Below are positions 33,392 through 42,547 of a DNA stretch of 64,000 bases, piece by piece. The translations under genes and the position numbers were made by a program. Within the stretch, counting starts at the first letter, position 1. Each line of letters begins with the position of its first letter. The DNA comes from Ideonella_A sakaiensis_A (GTDB lineage Bacteria; Pseudomonadota; Gammaproteobacteria; Burkholderiales; Burkholderiaceae_C): positions 1-64,000 of the forward strand of contig NZ_CP182947.1 in NCBI RefSeq assembly GCF_048320135.1, written 5' to 3'. The notes beneath the pieces were generated by a model. It saw nothing but the letters and a program-made list of their open reading frames with translations, ran no database searches and had not been told where the DNA came from.

Positions 33392-34797
33392 TTCGCCTCC
33401 CCGAACCTTGCCTGCAGGTGCAGCGGATAGGCCCCGAAGCGCTGCAACTTGCCACGCTTGCCTTCGACCGGCTCGAGCGCTTCGCGTCGCAGCAATGGCT
33501 TGAAGGTCTGCGTCAGCTGCGCGATCGCAATGTATGCGCCGACGCACCAGTGCTGGCCGACGCCGAAGACCAGATAGTCGTCGTCCGGGCGATCCGGATC
33601 GAACGCGCCCGGGCGCTTCACGACGCGCGGATCGAACATCGCCGCTTGCGTGCTGGCGAGCACCGGCGTGCCGGGTTTGAGCCGGCAATCGGGCAGGAAG
33701 CGGCGCCGCACCGTATAGCCCTGAGGGCCGACCTCGCGGAACGGACCGAGATTGATGTTGCGAAACCGCAGCGCCTCGCGCAGGCACTGCCACAGCAAGC
33801 GGTCGTCGTCGGCAAGCGCAGCGTTGCGCGCGCGCGCCATGAAATCCGGGCGCTTCAACAGGGTTTCGAGGATGTTGCCGCCGGCCAGCACATTGGTCGG
33901 GATGAAGCCCAGCACCTTGCCAAACAACTGGGCGTGGATCACGTCATCGGTGACGTGATCCGGGTCCGCTGCCTGCAGCTTCAGAAACTGCGCCATCGCG
34001 GTATCGGTTGGCGGCGGGTCGGTTCTGGCGGTTTCGATCGAATCACGAATCACCCGGCGCAGGCAGTGTGCTGCGGCCTGTGCCTGCCTCGTCCCCTCGT
34101 CGTCCTGCCGGGTGAAGGGCGGGGCGAACAGGTACGAGCTGACGACGAGGGTCCACTTTGCAAACATGACCTCGGCCGGACTGGGCTGCGCATTGTTCGC
34201 GTCGGGGGTGGCGATCTTCAAGCCGTAGTACTGCGCGCACATGCGCGTGGGCACGGCAGTGATCAAGTCTTCGATCGCGTCGAATGGTTGCCCGTTCGCG
34301 AGCGACTTGACGATGTTGCTTGCCGCCTTTGCAGAAAGCTTGCCGACATGCTTGACGTCGGACAGCGGGAACACGCGAGCGATCTGCTCGTAGCTGAGGC
34401 GGTATTCATCGCCGGGCTTCATGCCGAGCACGAAATTGCGCCCGCCGTGTTCGTGCCCACCGGTCACCTCGATCATCTTCCAGTGCCAGGGAACCGGGAA
34501 CAGATCCGACCGGGACAGGACCTGGCGGACGTCGCCGTTGCGCAGAAAAAGCTGCGCACGCCAGACGACCATCGGCAGCACCGGCGTCAGCAAGCCGAGA
34601 AAGGCGAGCACGCGATGCACCGGGTAGCTGGTCACCCAGTTGAAGGCGCGAGCATTCCAGTTGGGTCGTTCGAGCCACTCGGGATCGAAGCCGCTGCATT
34701 CACCTTCGGGCATGACCGCCTCCTGCATCGCGATGCCGGCCGCAACCGTGGCGGATGCTAGCCCCTCGATGCGCAGATCGGAAGGCCGCTTGTCCAC
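33388..34797 (-). CDS. Cytochrome P450 with atypical I-helix
   Basis: 469 residues. The heme-binding loop is FGVGQHWCVGAY with Cys418 as thiolate ligand, and the K-helix ExxR is Glu341-Arg344 (EALR). The I-helix region (about 297-313, GFIPTNVLAGGNILETL) lacks the usual A-G-x-D/E-T acid-alcohol pair that protonates bound oxygen, as in P450s working as isomerases or peroxygenases. No membrane anchor is visible at the N-terminus. Its stop overlaps the start of the DyP-type peroxidase gene (ATGA), so both heme enzymes are made together. Substrate unknown. It is divergent from the cyclase gene across 84 bases. Confidence 0.87.
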   Translation of the reverse strand: MDKRPSDLRIEGLASATVAAGIAMQEAVMPEGECSGFDPEWLERPNWNARAFNWVTSYPVHRVLAFLGLLTPVLPMVVWRAQLFLRNGDVRQVLSRSDLFPVPWHWKMIEVTGGHEHGGRNFVLGMKPGDEYRLSYEQIARVFPLSDVKHVGKLSAKAASNIVKSLANGQPFDAIEDLITAVPTRMCAQYYGLKIATPDANNAQPSPAEVMFAKWTLVVSSYLFAPPFTRQDDEGTRQAQAAAHCLRRVIRDSIETARTDPPPTDTAMAQFLKLQAADPDHVTDDVIHAQLFGKVLGFIPTNVLAGGNILETLLKRPDFMARARNAALADDDRLLWQCLREALRFRNINLGPFREVGPQGYTVRRRFLPDCRLKPGTPVLASTQAAMFDPRVVKRPGAFDPDRPDDDYLVFGVGQHWCVGAYIAIAQLTQTFKPLLRREALEPVEGKRGKLQRFGAYPLHLQARFGEAK

Positions 34798-34881
34798 CGC
34801 TTCTAGGGGGGTCGGGCCGGCGGACGACCAAGTTGCACGGATAATCGTTGCAGGTCATCCACCAAACTGAGGGTGCTGGCG

Positions 34882-37800
34882 ATGCGGCTGGATGTACGAG
34901 GCTGGCTCGAGGTGCATGGTCTGGGGCAATGGGCCGACCGCTTCGAGTCGATGCAGATCGATGCCGAGGCCCTTGCGCTGATGAGCGAAGCGCACCTGAA
35001 GGAGCTCGGCATTCCGATCGGGCCGCGGCTCAAATTGCTCGCCGCGATGGCGACGCTGCCGCGGCCTGAACCGGCCGGCGCCGAGCGCCGTCGGCTGACC
35101 GTCGTCTTCGTCGACATGGTCAATTCGACTGCCTTGTCGAGCCAGCTCGATCCGGAGGACCTGCGCGACCTGATCCGCAGCTATCAGCAGACGGTTGCTG
35201 CGGAGGTGGCGCGTTTCGATGGCAATGTCGCGCGCTTCATCGGCGATGGCGTGCTGGTCTATTTCGGCTACCCGAAGGCGCATGAAGACGATGCCGAAAG
35301 GGCAGTGCGTGCGGCGCTGGCAATCGTTGCGCGGGTGGCCGGGTTGAAGGCCCCATCCGGCCAGGCGCTTGCGGCCCACATCGGCATCGCGACCGGACTG
35401 GTCGTGGTGGGCGAGCTTCTCGGCGGGGGCGAGGCCACCGAGCGGGCAGTGCTTGGCGAAACGCCGAATCTGGCGGCGCGGCTGGTCGATCTGGCGGAAG
35501 CGGGCAGGGTGGTCGTCAGCGCGCAGACCCGCGCCCAGACCGGCAATCTGTTCGAGATGGCGGCACTGCCACCACGGGCCGTGAAGGGCTTGCCGATGCC
35601 CGTCGCCGCGCACATGGTGCTGGCCGAGCGCGCGGTGACGACACGTTTCGACGGCCACCGTGGCTCTCGTCTGACTGCGCTGGTCGGCCGGGACGAGGAA
35701 CTGGCGACATTGCAGGGCCTCTGGCAACGCGCCATCGGCGGCCACGGCCAGGTGGTGATGCTGACCGGCGAAGCAGGGATCGGAAAGTCCCGCGTCGTCA
35801 AGGCGATGCAGCAGAGGCTGCGCGCTCAGCCGCACGTGAAGATCGTCTCGCAGTGCTCGCCGTACCACAGCGAGACTGCGCTTTATCCGATGATCCGCCA
35901 GCTGACGCACGATGCCGGCATCGATGGCGCCGCCACGGCCGATGCCAAGCTCGACCGCCTGGAGGCGCTGGTCGTCGGCGCCACGGCGACCGATCTGGCG
36001 CTGATTGCCGCCATGCTCGGACTCGACGGCGAACATCGCTACGGCAAGCTCGAACTGACGCGCGACCAGCAGCGGATACGCACATTCGACGCCTTGCTGA
36101 ACCATCTGCTTCGAATCGGCAGGCACTCGCCGTTGTTCTGGGTGCTCGAGGACGGCCACTGGATCGATCCGACGACACGCGAATTGATCACCTACTGCAT
36201 CGACCGCATCGCCGATGCACCGATCCTCGCGATCGTCACCGCCCGACCGGACGCCGATCTCGCATTCGGCCAGCCCGCCAATCTGCACCAGATCGTGCTG
36301 GGCAAGCTCGGCGCCGACGACGTCTCGGCGATGGTCAGCGACCTGTCGCGCGGGAAACCGGTGCCCGATGGGCTGATGCGCGAGATCGTGCTGAAGACCG
36401 ATGGCGTGCCCTTGTTCATCGAGGAGCTGACAAAAGCGGTGATCGAGTCCGGGCCGCCGCCCGACGCAGCGGATGCGGGCGGGGGACCGGAACCGCCGCC
36501 ACGCCAGATTGCGGTGCCTGCCTCGCTGCATGACAGCCTGATGGCGCGCCTCGATCGACACCCGGCGCTTAAAAATGTCGCCCAGTTTGCTGCCTGCATC
36601 GGCCGCGAGTTCGACCGCGATCTGCTGGCAGCAATCACGCGAATCGATGCGGACGAATTGAGCGACTGCCTGGCAAGGCTGGAATCCGCGCAGCTGATCT
36701 TTCGACGCGGCGATCCGAGCCACCGGCTGTATGTCTTCAAGCATGCGCTGGTACGGGATGCAGCCTACGAGAGCCTGCTCAAGTCCAGGCGTCAGGAAAT
36801 CCATTCGAGGCTGCTGCCCGCATTGGAGGCGCGGCCGGCAACACCGCCGGAATTGCTGGCCCGACATGCCAGCGAGGCGCGACTGCTCGACAAGGCAATC
36901 GACTACTGGCAAAGCGCCGGCACGCTTGCGATCGCGAAGCCGGCATACCAGGAGGCCATCGCCCACCTCGGGCACGCACTGCGGCTGGTCGATTCGATGC
37001 CCGACGACCCGTGCTGGCAGGCCCGGCGACTGCAACTGCTGATGCTGCTCGGGCAAGCAACGATCCCGCTGCGCGGCTACAGCCATTCACAGACGCTGGA
37101 GGTCTTCAAGCGTGCCGAGGCCCTGACGGCCACGATGGGCGACGCCGCGCAGCGCTTTTCGATCGCCTACGCGATGTGGGTCATCTATTACGTGCGTGGC
37201 GACCATCAGCTGGCCTTCGACGTTGCGCAACGGATGCTGCAGGGCGCCAATGACGCGGAGAGCGCAAGTTGGCGACTGACCGCGATGCGTGCGCTCGGCA
37301 TCAGCCAGATGATCCTCGGCGAGCCTGCCGTGGCGAATGCCATCTTCGACGAGGCGGCATCGCTGGCGGTGATCGTGCATCAAAAGTCGCGCGTCCAGCG
37401 GCTTGCGGTTGCCCAGCGCTTCGGTGCCGATCCGGAGATCGCGACCCAGTTTCATGTCGCATTGACGCTGTGGGCACTGGGCCGCATCGATGACGCGCGC
37501 GATTTGTCGGCGCGCACGGTGGAGGCCGCCCGCGCGATGGGCCACGTGCACACGCTCGGACACGCGCTGGCGCACGGCGCGATCGTTGCAGTCGTGGCGC
37601 GCGATGCAGCCGAGGCCCTGCGCCTGAGCGCCGAGACCATCGTCTTCGCCGAGACCTACGAGATGGACCTGTGGCGCGGGTACGGCGCGATCCTGAATGG
37701 CTACGCCGAGATGCTGGCCGGGCGTTCGGCGCCGGCCGTGAAGGCGCTGGACACCGGTTTGAACCACCTTGCCCGGACGCAGACCGGCGCGATGGTTCCT

Positions 37801-38202
37801 GCGCACAGGGCGGTCCATGCCTATGCGTTGGCAAAGCAGGGCCGTCTCGAAGAGGCCGCCCGTCAGGCCAGGTGGATACGCGAGGAAATCGGCAGCGGAA
37901 CGGAGCGGTATTTCTGGCCCGATTGCCTGATCTGGCTGGGCGACTATTTCCAGTTGGAGGAGGCCGATCGGCCGGCCGCCGCAGCCGAGGCCGCCTATCT
38001 GGAAGCACTCGCGATCGCCCGCAAGCAGAAGGCGATTTCCTGGGAGTTGCGGGCAGCATCCAGAGTGGCTGCCTGCTGGCAGGCGCGTGGCGAGCGCTCC
38101 GAGGCTAAGGCGCTGCTTGCACCACTGCTGCAGAAGTTCAGCCAGGGCGGGGACACCGCGCCGATACGCGAAGCCGAAGCACTGTTGGAAAAATTGCTCT
38201 GA
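34882..38202 (+). CDS. SAM-domain / class III cyclase / ATPase / TPR signalling protein
   Basis: 1106 residues from ATG 34882, with GAGGG upstream. In order: a SAM domain (1-60, WLEVHGLGQWADRF), a class III nucleotide cyclase (about 70-240) with the two metal Asp in FVDMVNST (Asp78) and IGDGVLVYFG (Asp122), an AAA-like ATPase with Walker A GEAGIGKSR (296-304) and Walker B-like FWVLEDGHWID, and a long helical TPR-like C-terminus (about 620-1106). Such proteins combine cyclic nucleotide synthesis with an LuxR/MalT-like regulatory ATPase. It is divergent from the P450-peroxidase operon and may sense or control it, which is inferred from position only. Confidence 0.87.
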   Translation: MRLDVRGWLEVHGLGQWADRFESMQIDAEALALMSEAHLKELGIPIGPRLKLLAAMATLPRPEPAGAERRRLTVVFVDMVNSTALSSQLDPEDLRDLIRSYQQTVAAEVARFDGNVARFIGDGVLVYFGYPKAHEDDAERAVRAALAIVARVAGLKAPSGQALAAHIGIATGLVVVGELLGGGEATERAVLGETPNLAARLVDLAEAGRVVVSAQTRAQTGNLFEMAALPPRAVKGLPMPVAAHMVLAERAVTTRFDGHRGSRLTALVGRDEELATLQGLWQRAIGGHGQVVMLTGEAGIGKSRVVKAMQQRLRAQPHVKIVSQCSPYHSETALYPMIRQLTHDAGIDGAATADAKLDRLEALVVGATATDLALIAAMLGLDGEHRYGKLELTRDQQRIRTFDALLNHLLRIGRHSPLFWVLEDGHWIDPTTRELITYCIDRIADAPILAIVTARPDADLAFGQPANLHQIVLGKLGADDVSAMVSDLSRGKPVPDGLMREIVLKTDGVPLFIEELTKAVIESGPPPDAADAGGGPEPPPRQIAVPASLHDSLMARLDRHPALKNVAQFAACIGREFDRDLLAAITRIDADELSDCLARLESAQLIFRRGDPSHRLYVFKHALVRDAAYESLLKSRRQEIHSRLLPALEARPATPPELLARHASEARLLDKAIDYWQSAGTLAIAKPAYQEAIAHLGHALRLVDSMPDDPCWQARRLQLLMLLGQATIPLRGYSHSQTLEVFKRAEALTATMGDAAQRFSIAYAMWVIYYVRGDHQLAFDVAQRMLQGANDAESASWRLTAMRALGISQMILGEPAVANAIFDEAASLAVIVHQKSRVQRLAVAQRFGADPEIATQFHVALTLWALGRIDDARDLSARTVEAARAMGHVHTLGHALAHGAIVAVVARDAAEALRLSAETIVFAETYEMDLWRGYGAILNGYAEMLAGRSAPAVKALDTGLNHLARTQTGAMVPAHRAVHAYALAKQGRLEEAARQARWIREEIGSGTERYFWPDCLIWLGDYFQLEEADRPAAAAEAAYLEALAIARKQKAISWELRAASRVAACWQARGERSEAKALLAPLLQKFSQGGDTAPIREAEALLEKLL

Positions 38203-38472
38203 ATCAATAGCTTGAGGTCGAGACTTAAAGTTGATTCTCTAATACTTGAAGTGATTTCTAGGTGACGGCCCTGGTGTCGACAAGCTCGGCACGGTCGCTC
38301 CAAGCTGCAGAGGGCCCACCGTAAGAGGCAGCCGACTTCTCCAAGTGGTGCTGTCTGACCGGCGTGGCCGAGCCGCCTGTACGAGCATTGGACAAATTGA
38401 CTTCCTGATGCCGTCTCCATGGTCAATGGCAAATCGAGCGGATCGTCCCGCCGCAAATTGCGCGATGCCGAC

Positions 38473-39045
38473 ATGCCGAGCAGCCCGACGGTGCTGCTGC
38501 TGGTCGACTTCGTCAATCCGCTCGATTTCCCTGGCGCTGAGAAACTGGCTCCGGCAGCCGCCAAGGCAGCAAAAGCGACAGCAAAGCTGCGCCGGCAGCT
38601 GAGCCGGCAGGGCGTGCGCACGGTCTACGCGAACGACAACTACGGCAACTGGAATGCCGACCTCAACGCGCTGTGGAAAAGCTGCGCCGCCAAGCGCGGT
38701 TACCCCGCCGAAATCGCCCGCGCGCTGAAGCCGCGCAAGGACGACCTGACGATCCTGAAGCCACGGCACTCGGCGTTTTATGCGACGGCGCTCGACATCC
38801 TGCTCGAGCAGCTGAAGTGCAAGAAGCTGGTGCTGGCAGGGGTTGCGGCCGACAGTTGCGTGTTGTTCACCGCGATGGACGCCTATCTGCGCGGCTATTC
38901 GGTGCGCATTCCGAGCGACTGCGTCGCCGCCGAGGAAGAGCAGGCGACGCAGGCGGCGCTCGAGCACATGGCGCGGGTGCTGAAGGCCGACATCTCGCCG
39001 GCTGAAGACCGGCGCAAATCACGCGGCGACGGTGGCCCGAACTGA
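38473..39045 (+). CDS. Isochorismatase-like cysteine hydrolase
   Basis: 190 residues from ATG 38473; ATG 38419 in frame would add 18 residues of Ser/Arg-rich sequence. The triad is visible as Asp in LLLVDFVNPL, Lys in LKPRHSAF and Cys in LAGVAADSCVLFTAMDAYLRGY. The family hydrolyses isochorismate, nicotinamide or carbamoyl substrates; the substrate here cannot be told. The 270 bases upstream, after the cyclase gene, contain no gene I can support. It has its own promoter presumably, as no close neighbour precedes it on the strand. Confidence 0.86.
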   Translation: MPSSPTVLLLVDFVNPLDFPGAEKLAPAAAKAAKATAKLRRQLSRQGVRTVYANDNYGNWNADLNALWKSCAAKRGYPAEIARALKPRKDDLTILKPRHSAFYATALDILLEQLKCKKLVLAGVAADSCVLFTAMDAYLRGYSVRIPSDCVAAEEEQATQAALEHMARVLKADISPAEDRRKSRGDGGPN

Positions 39046-39072
39046 GCGGGAAGCGGCTATCCTGCTGCCCTC

Positions 39073-40053
39073 ATGAGGCACCCATTTCCATTGCTGGTTC
39101 TGCTTGCGCTGCTCGCCGGCTGCGCGACGCCGGATCCGATTTTTGCGCCGGATCTCGACCGCAGCCAGCTGCCGAAACCCGACCGTACATTGTCGATTGC
39201 CGGTCTCGGGCCGTGCACCGACAACCCGGACCGTCGGTTGCAGGTGCGCACCGGCGAGCCGGTGACGCTGCTGGTGCATGGCTGCTTCGGATCGTCGGGC
39301 CAGTTCCGCGCGCTGGCGCAGGTGCTGGCATTCCAGGGCCAGCAATCGGCCTGCTTCACCTATGACGACCGCGCTGCGCTCGACGACCCGGCAACCGAAT
39401 TGCGCCGTGCGGTTTCGCAACTCGCCGAACAGACCGGCAGCCGGCAGATCACCGTGATCGGCCACAGCCAGGGCGCGCTGGTCGCGCGCAAGGCGATGAC
39501 CGATGCACTCGCCGAGCCGCCCTTGCCGAAGCAGAAGACGCCCGACTGGCGGCTGGTGACGATTTCCGGGCCGTTTTCCGGCATCGATGCGGCGCGCACC
39601 TGCGGCAAGAGCTGGCTTTATCCGCTGACGCTCGGGCTGCTGCCGCTGAGCTGCCATGCGATCACCGGCGCAAAGTGGGCCGACATCACGTTTTCGTCGC
39701 GCTTCATCAACGAGCCCGGGCAGCTGTCGGCCGGTGTCGATCATCTGAAGATCGATACCGACGAGCGCGATACCTGTCGACGACAGGAGGGCGGGCGTTG
39801 CGTCGAGAGCGATTTCATCTTTTCGCTGGCCGAACAGCGCAACGCGACGATCGATGCGGACCCGCGGGTCGACCGCGTCGAGGTCGACGCTGGCCATGTC
39901 GAGATCGTCGGCGACAAACTGCAGGCGCCGACCAAGCTGCTGGCGATCCTCGAGCAGAAAGGCGTGCTGCAGCCCGTTGCTCCGGAGCGGCGTTCCGCGT
40001 TCGAACGGATGGTGGCTGCGGTGTACGGGCTGCTGCCTGGGCACCGGCGTTAG
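39073..40053 (+). CDS. Lipoprotein alpha/beta hydrolase
   Basis: 326 residues with a lipobox LLALLAGC (Cys17) after a short hydrophobic signal, so a membrane-anchored lipoprotein. The hydrolase core shows the oxyanion strand VTLLVHGCFGSSGQF and the nucleophile motif GHSQGALVARK near residue 134; a late His is in DAGHVEIVGD. Lipase/esterase-like activity in the periplasm is likely. It starts 27 bases after the isochorismatase-like gene and may share its transcript. Its specific substrate is unknown. Confidence 0.84.
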   Translation: MRHPFPLLVLLALLAGCATPDPIFAPDLDRSQLPKPDRTLSIAGLGPCTDNPDRRLQVRTGEPVTLLVHGCFGSSGQFRALAQVLAFQGQQSACFTYDDRAALDDPATELRRAVSQLAEQTGSRQITVIGHSQGALVARKAMTDALAEPPLPKQKTPDWRLVTISGPFSGIDAARTCGKSWLYPLTLGLLPLSCHAITGAKWADITFSSRFINEPGQLSAGVDHLKIDTDERDTCRRQEGGRCVESDFIFSLAEQRNATIDADPRVDRVEVDAGHVEIVGDKLQAPTKLLAILEQKGVLQPVAPERRSAFERMVAAVYGLLPGHRR

Positions 40054-40225
40054 CCGTGCCGGCAAGGGGTGCTCGACGGGGCGCAGAAGTGTTCGTCGGC
40101 GAAGGTGATGCCAGACGCAATCTTCAGCCGAACCCTGTCGGAGTTTACATAATATACATCGTCGTCACAGATCGAAGTGACGAAGGAGCAGGCCGCATTT
40201 GGCAGCCCAGGCTCCAGGAAATCGA

Positions 40226-40435
40226 TCAGTCGTCGAGACCTGCTTCGTACTCGATCGCCTCGTCGTAGGCCTGCACGCTTTCCGGCAGCTTCGAGATCAG
40301 CGGCTTGTCGAGCGGATGGAACACCTGGCGGTGCAGCCGGGCGAGGCGCTCCGAGTGGTCGACCGCAGCGAAGACGGCTTGCGGGTCGAGCATCAGCGCG
40401 AACGGATTCGAGGCCAGCGTGGCGGCGGTCTGCAT
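40226..40435 (-). CDS. Conserved small hypothetical protein
   Basis: 69 residues, MQTAATLASNPFALMLDPQ at the start and HPLDKPLISKLPE in the middle. I recall very similar short proteins of unknown function in Burkholderiales genomes, but no domain is assigned. GGGAGATCAAGA precedes the ATG on the minus strand, giving a plausible ribosome-binding site. The 172 bases on each side carry no clear gene. Confidence 0.65.
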   Translation of the reverse strand: MQTAATLASNPFALMLDPQAVFAAVDHSERLARLHRQVFHPLDKPLISKLPESVQAYDEAIEYEAGLDD

Positions 40436-40608
40436 TTCTTGATCTCCCTATCGAGGATTCGATGGAAGCGAATGTAGATTTGCCGCCAAAGGCACGCAGT
40501 CGGTACAACGCCAGCCGCCGTGTCAGGCATTTGCTGACAAGGCTGTCGGTCGACAGGTGCCGTTTGTCAGGGTCCCGGCGCCCGGCCGGGTTGCCGACCC
40601 GACGCCCC

Positions 40609-41247
40609 TCAGCGCGGCATCAGCTTCTCGAGACGCGCCGCGAGCGATTCGCGGCCGCCGGCCTTGGCAAAATCTACTGCTGTCAGCCCGTGTTCGTTGC
40701 TGGCGCGGATCTCGGCTTTCGCCGCCAGCAGCCGGTCGACATTAGCCTCGGCGCCATAACGGGCCGCCATCATCAGCGGCGTGGTGCCGTTCGGCGAGCG
40801 GCCATCGATGAAGGCGCCCTTGCCGATCAGCCAGTCGACGACCTCCGGATTCGGTCCGGTCGCGGCATAGTGCAGCGCGCTCCAGCCGTCGTGGTTGATC
40901 TTTGCGCCCTTCGCCACCAGCCGCTGCACCCAGTCGAGACGACCACGCAGCGCGGCGATCATCAGCGCCGACTCGCCGTTCGGATTGAGCTTGTTGATGT
41001 CGAGCTGCGGCGCGGCGAGCAAGGCTTCGGCCGCCTTGTGCGACTCGTTCAACAGCGCATAACCGAGCATCGTCCGGCCGCGGTTGTCGAGCGCATTGGG
41101 GTCGCTGCCGCTGCGCACGAGGCGGCTGACGGCGCCGGCGTCGTCGCGGTTCACCGCCACCCACAAGTCCTCTTGCGGGTTGGCATGCGCGCAGGAAATC
41201 GTAACGGCGGCAATCAGATAGGAGATGTATTTGAAGTAGTTTCTCAT
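40609..41247 (-). CDS. Exported ankyrin-repeat protein
   Basis: 212 residues from ATG 41247; the longer open frame is a shadow of tatD. A signal-like hydrophobic N-terminus (YISYLIAAVTISCAHA) is followed by about five ankyrin repeats, e.g. LLNESHKAAEALLAA, GESALMIAALRGRLDWVQRL, DGWSALHYAATG and GTTPLMMAARYGAEANVDRLL. It is probably periplasmic and protein-binding; partner unknown. Its start overlaps the tatD stop by four bases, so it is the last gene of the tmk-holB-pilZ-tatD transcript, a position where Burkholderiales often carry such a gene. Confidence 0.85.
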   Translation of the reverse strand: MRNYFKYISYLIAAVTISCAHANPQEDLWVAVNRDDAGAVSRLVRSGSDPNALDNRGRTMLGYALLNESHKAAEALLAAPQLDINKLNPNGESALMIAALRGRLDWVQRLVAKGAKINHDGWSALHYAATGPNPEVVDWLIGKGAFIDGRSPNGTTPLMMAARYGAEANVDRLLAAKAEIRASNEHGLTAVDFAKAGGRESLAARLEKLMPR

Positions 41248-42053
41248 CGGGCTTGAAGTTGGTTTGACGTTGCTTTCGGCAGCGGGGGCAGCTTGAACAG
41301 GCGCTCGGTATTGGCGGTCGTGATGGCGGCGACCTCCTCGACCGGCAAGCCCTTGATCTCGGCCAGCTGCTGCGCGACGTAGGGCACCAGCGCCGGTGTA
41401 TTGGTCTTGCCGCGAAACGGTACCGGTGCCAGGTACGGGCTGTCGGTCTCGATCAGGCAGCGGTCGAGCGGAACGTAGGCGGCAACCTCGCGCAAATCCT
41501 TCGCGGTCTTGAAGGTCAGGATGCCGGAAAACGAGATGTAGAAGCCGAGGTCGAGCGCGCCGCGCGCGGTGTCCATCGTTTCGGTGAAACAGTGGAAGAC
41601 ACCGTTGTCGCCGCCCTGCTCGCGCAGGATCGCCAGCGTATCGGCAGATGCGCTGCGGGTGTGGATGATCAGCGGCAGCCCGTTCGCCCGGCTGGCCTGG
41701 ATGTGGGTGCGAAAGCGCTCGCGCTGCCACTCCATCTCGGCGACGCTGCGGCCGTTCAGCCGGTAATAGTCGAGCCCGGTTTCGCCGATCGCGACGACCT
41801 TCGGCCGCGCAGCGAGTTCGAGCAGCCACTCGAGCGTCGGCTCCTGCACATCCTCGTTGTCCGGATGGACGCCGGCGCTGGCCCACAGGTTGTCGTTGGC
41901 CAGCGCCAGCGCGTGGACCTGCGGAAACTCCTCCAGCGTCGTGCAGATGCACAACGCGCGGTCGACGCCGGCCGTGGCCATCGCGCTGCGGATATTCGGC
42001 CAGTCGGCCTGCAGTTCGGGAAAGCTCAGGTGGCAGTGGGAATCAAAAAACAT
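41244..42053 (-). CDS. tatD: TatD-family metal-dependent DNase
   Basis: 269 residues from ATG 42053; MRPSRM at 42068 is an alternative start. The TIM-barrel metal site is visible: FDSHCHL (His-x-His) at the start, IGETGLDYYR (Glu), IIHTRSA (His), FHCFTET (His) and LIETDSPYLAPVPFRGKTNTP (Asp) near the end. TatD hydrolases are 3'-5' exonucleases implicated in DNA repair and quality control. Gene order holB-pilZ-tatD on the minus strand is standard for Betaproteobacteria. Confidence 0.94.
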   Translation of the reverse strand: MFFDSHCHLSFPELQADWPNIRSAMATAGVDRALCICTTLEEFPQVHALALANDNLWASAGVHPDNEDVQEPTLEWLLELAARPKVVAIGETGLDYYRLNGRSVAEMEWQRERFRTHIQASRANGLPLIIHTRSASADTLAILREQGGDNGVFHCFTETMDTARGALDLGFYISFSGILTFKTAKDLREVAAYVPLDRCLIETDSPYLAPVPFRGKTNTPALVPYVAQQLAEIKGLPVEEVAAITTANTERLFKLPPLPKATSNQLQAR

Positions 42054-42118
42054 GCGGCTGGGGCGCAAAGGTGGTCGGTGGAGTCGCGAATGTTGCGGCG
42101 CCAGAATGGCGCGCGCGC

Positions 42119-42544
42119 TCAGATCGTCTGCGTCGGCTTGCTCGACGAGATCGACGTGCCGAGGATTTCCTCGATCTTGGCTTTCAGCGCGCGGGTCTTT
42201 TCGTCGCCGGGAAAACGCACGCCGACACCCTGCGTGCGCCCGCCCGATGCATTGGCCGGCGTGATCCAGCCGATCTTGCCGGCCACCGGATAACGCTGCG
42301 GATCGCCGGGCAGCGACAGCAGCAGGTACAGGTCTTCACCGAGCCGATAGTCACGGGTGGTCGGCACGAACAGCCCGCCGTCGGTCATCAGCGGGATGTA
42401 GGCGGCGTAGAGCGCACTTTTTTCGCGAAAGACGAGCTGGATCACGCTCGGGCGACCGGCGCCGGCGCCACTGCTGCCCGGGCTCGGCAGGTGGCTCAGG
42501 TCGTTCAACCCGCCGGGTATCGTCTTGATGTCGCCGTTGCTCAT
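42119..42544 (-). CDS. PilZ-domain protein
   Basis: 141 residues. A PilZ-like beta-barrel with SVIQLVFREKSALYAAYIPLM and RYPVAGKIGWITP; it lacks an obvious RxxxR c-di-GMP motif, resembling the type IV pilus PilZ rather than a c-di-GMP receptor. In proteobacteria this gene usually stands between holB and tatD, exactly as here, and the protein interacts with PilB and FimX-like partners in pilus assembly. It starts 3 bases after the holB stop. Confidence 0.88.
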   Translation of the reverse strand: MSNGDIKTIPGGLNDLSHLPSPGSSGAGAGRPSVIQLVFREKSALYAAYIPLMTDGGLFVPTTRDYRLGEDLYLLLSLPGDPQRYPVAGKIGWITPANASGGRTQGVGVRFPGDEKTRALKAKIEEILGTSISSSKPTQTI

Positions 42545-42547
42545 CGC

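Noticed and set aside
33392..33793. N-terminal extension of the DyP-type peroxidase
   Set aside because: The frame is open into the P450 gene, but a ribosome-binding site and ATGA overlap fix the start at 33391; the extension is a shadow of the P450.
38203..38472. A gene in the gap after the cyclase
   Set aside because: Frames here are shadows or lack start signals; nothing recognisable was found.
40050..40225. Minus-strand frame with a Cys/Tyr-rich end (VTSICDDDVYYVNS)
   Set aside because: It looks coding-like over a short part only, has no convincing start and overlaps the neighbouring gene; could be a gene remnant, not supported.
41248..41952. Long N-terminal extension of the ankyrin-repeat protein
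   Set aside because: The extension is an alternate frame of tatD; a signal-peptide-bearing start at 41247 overlaps the tatD stop as expected for an operon.
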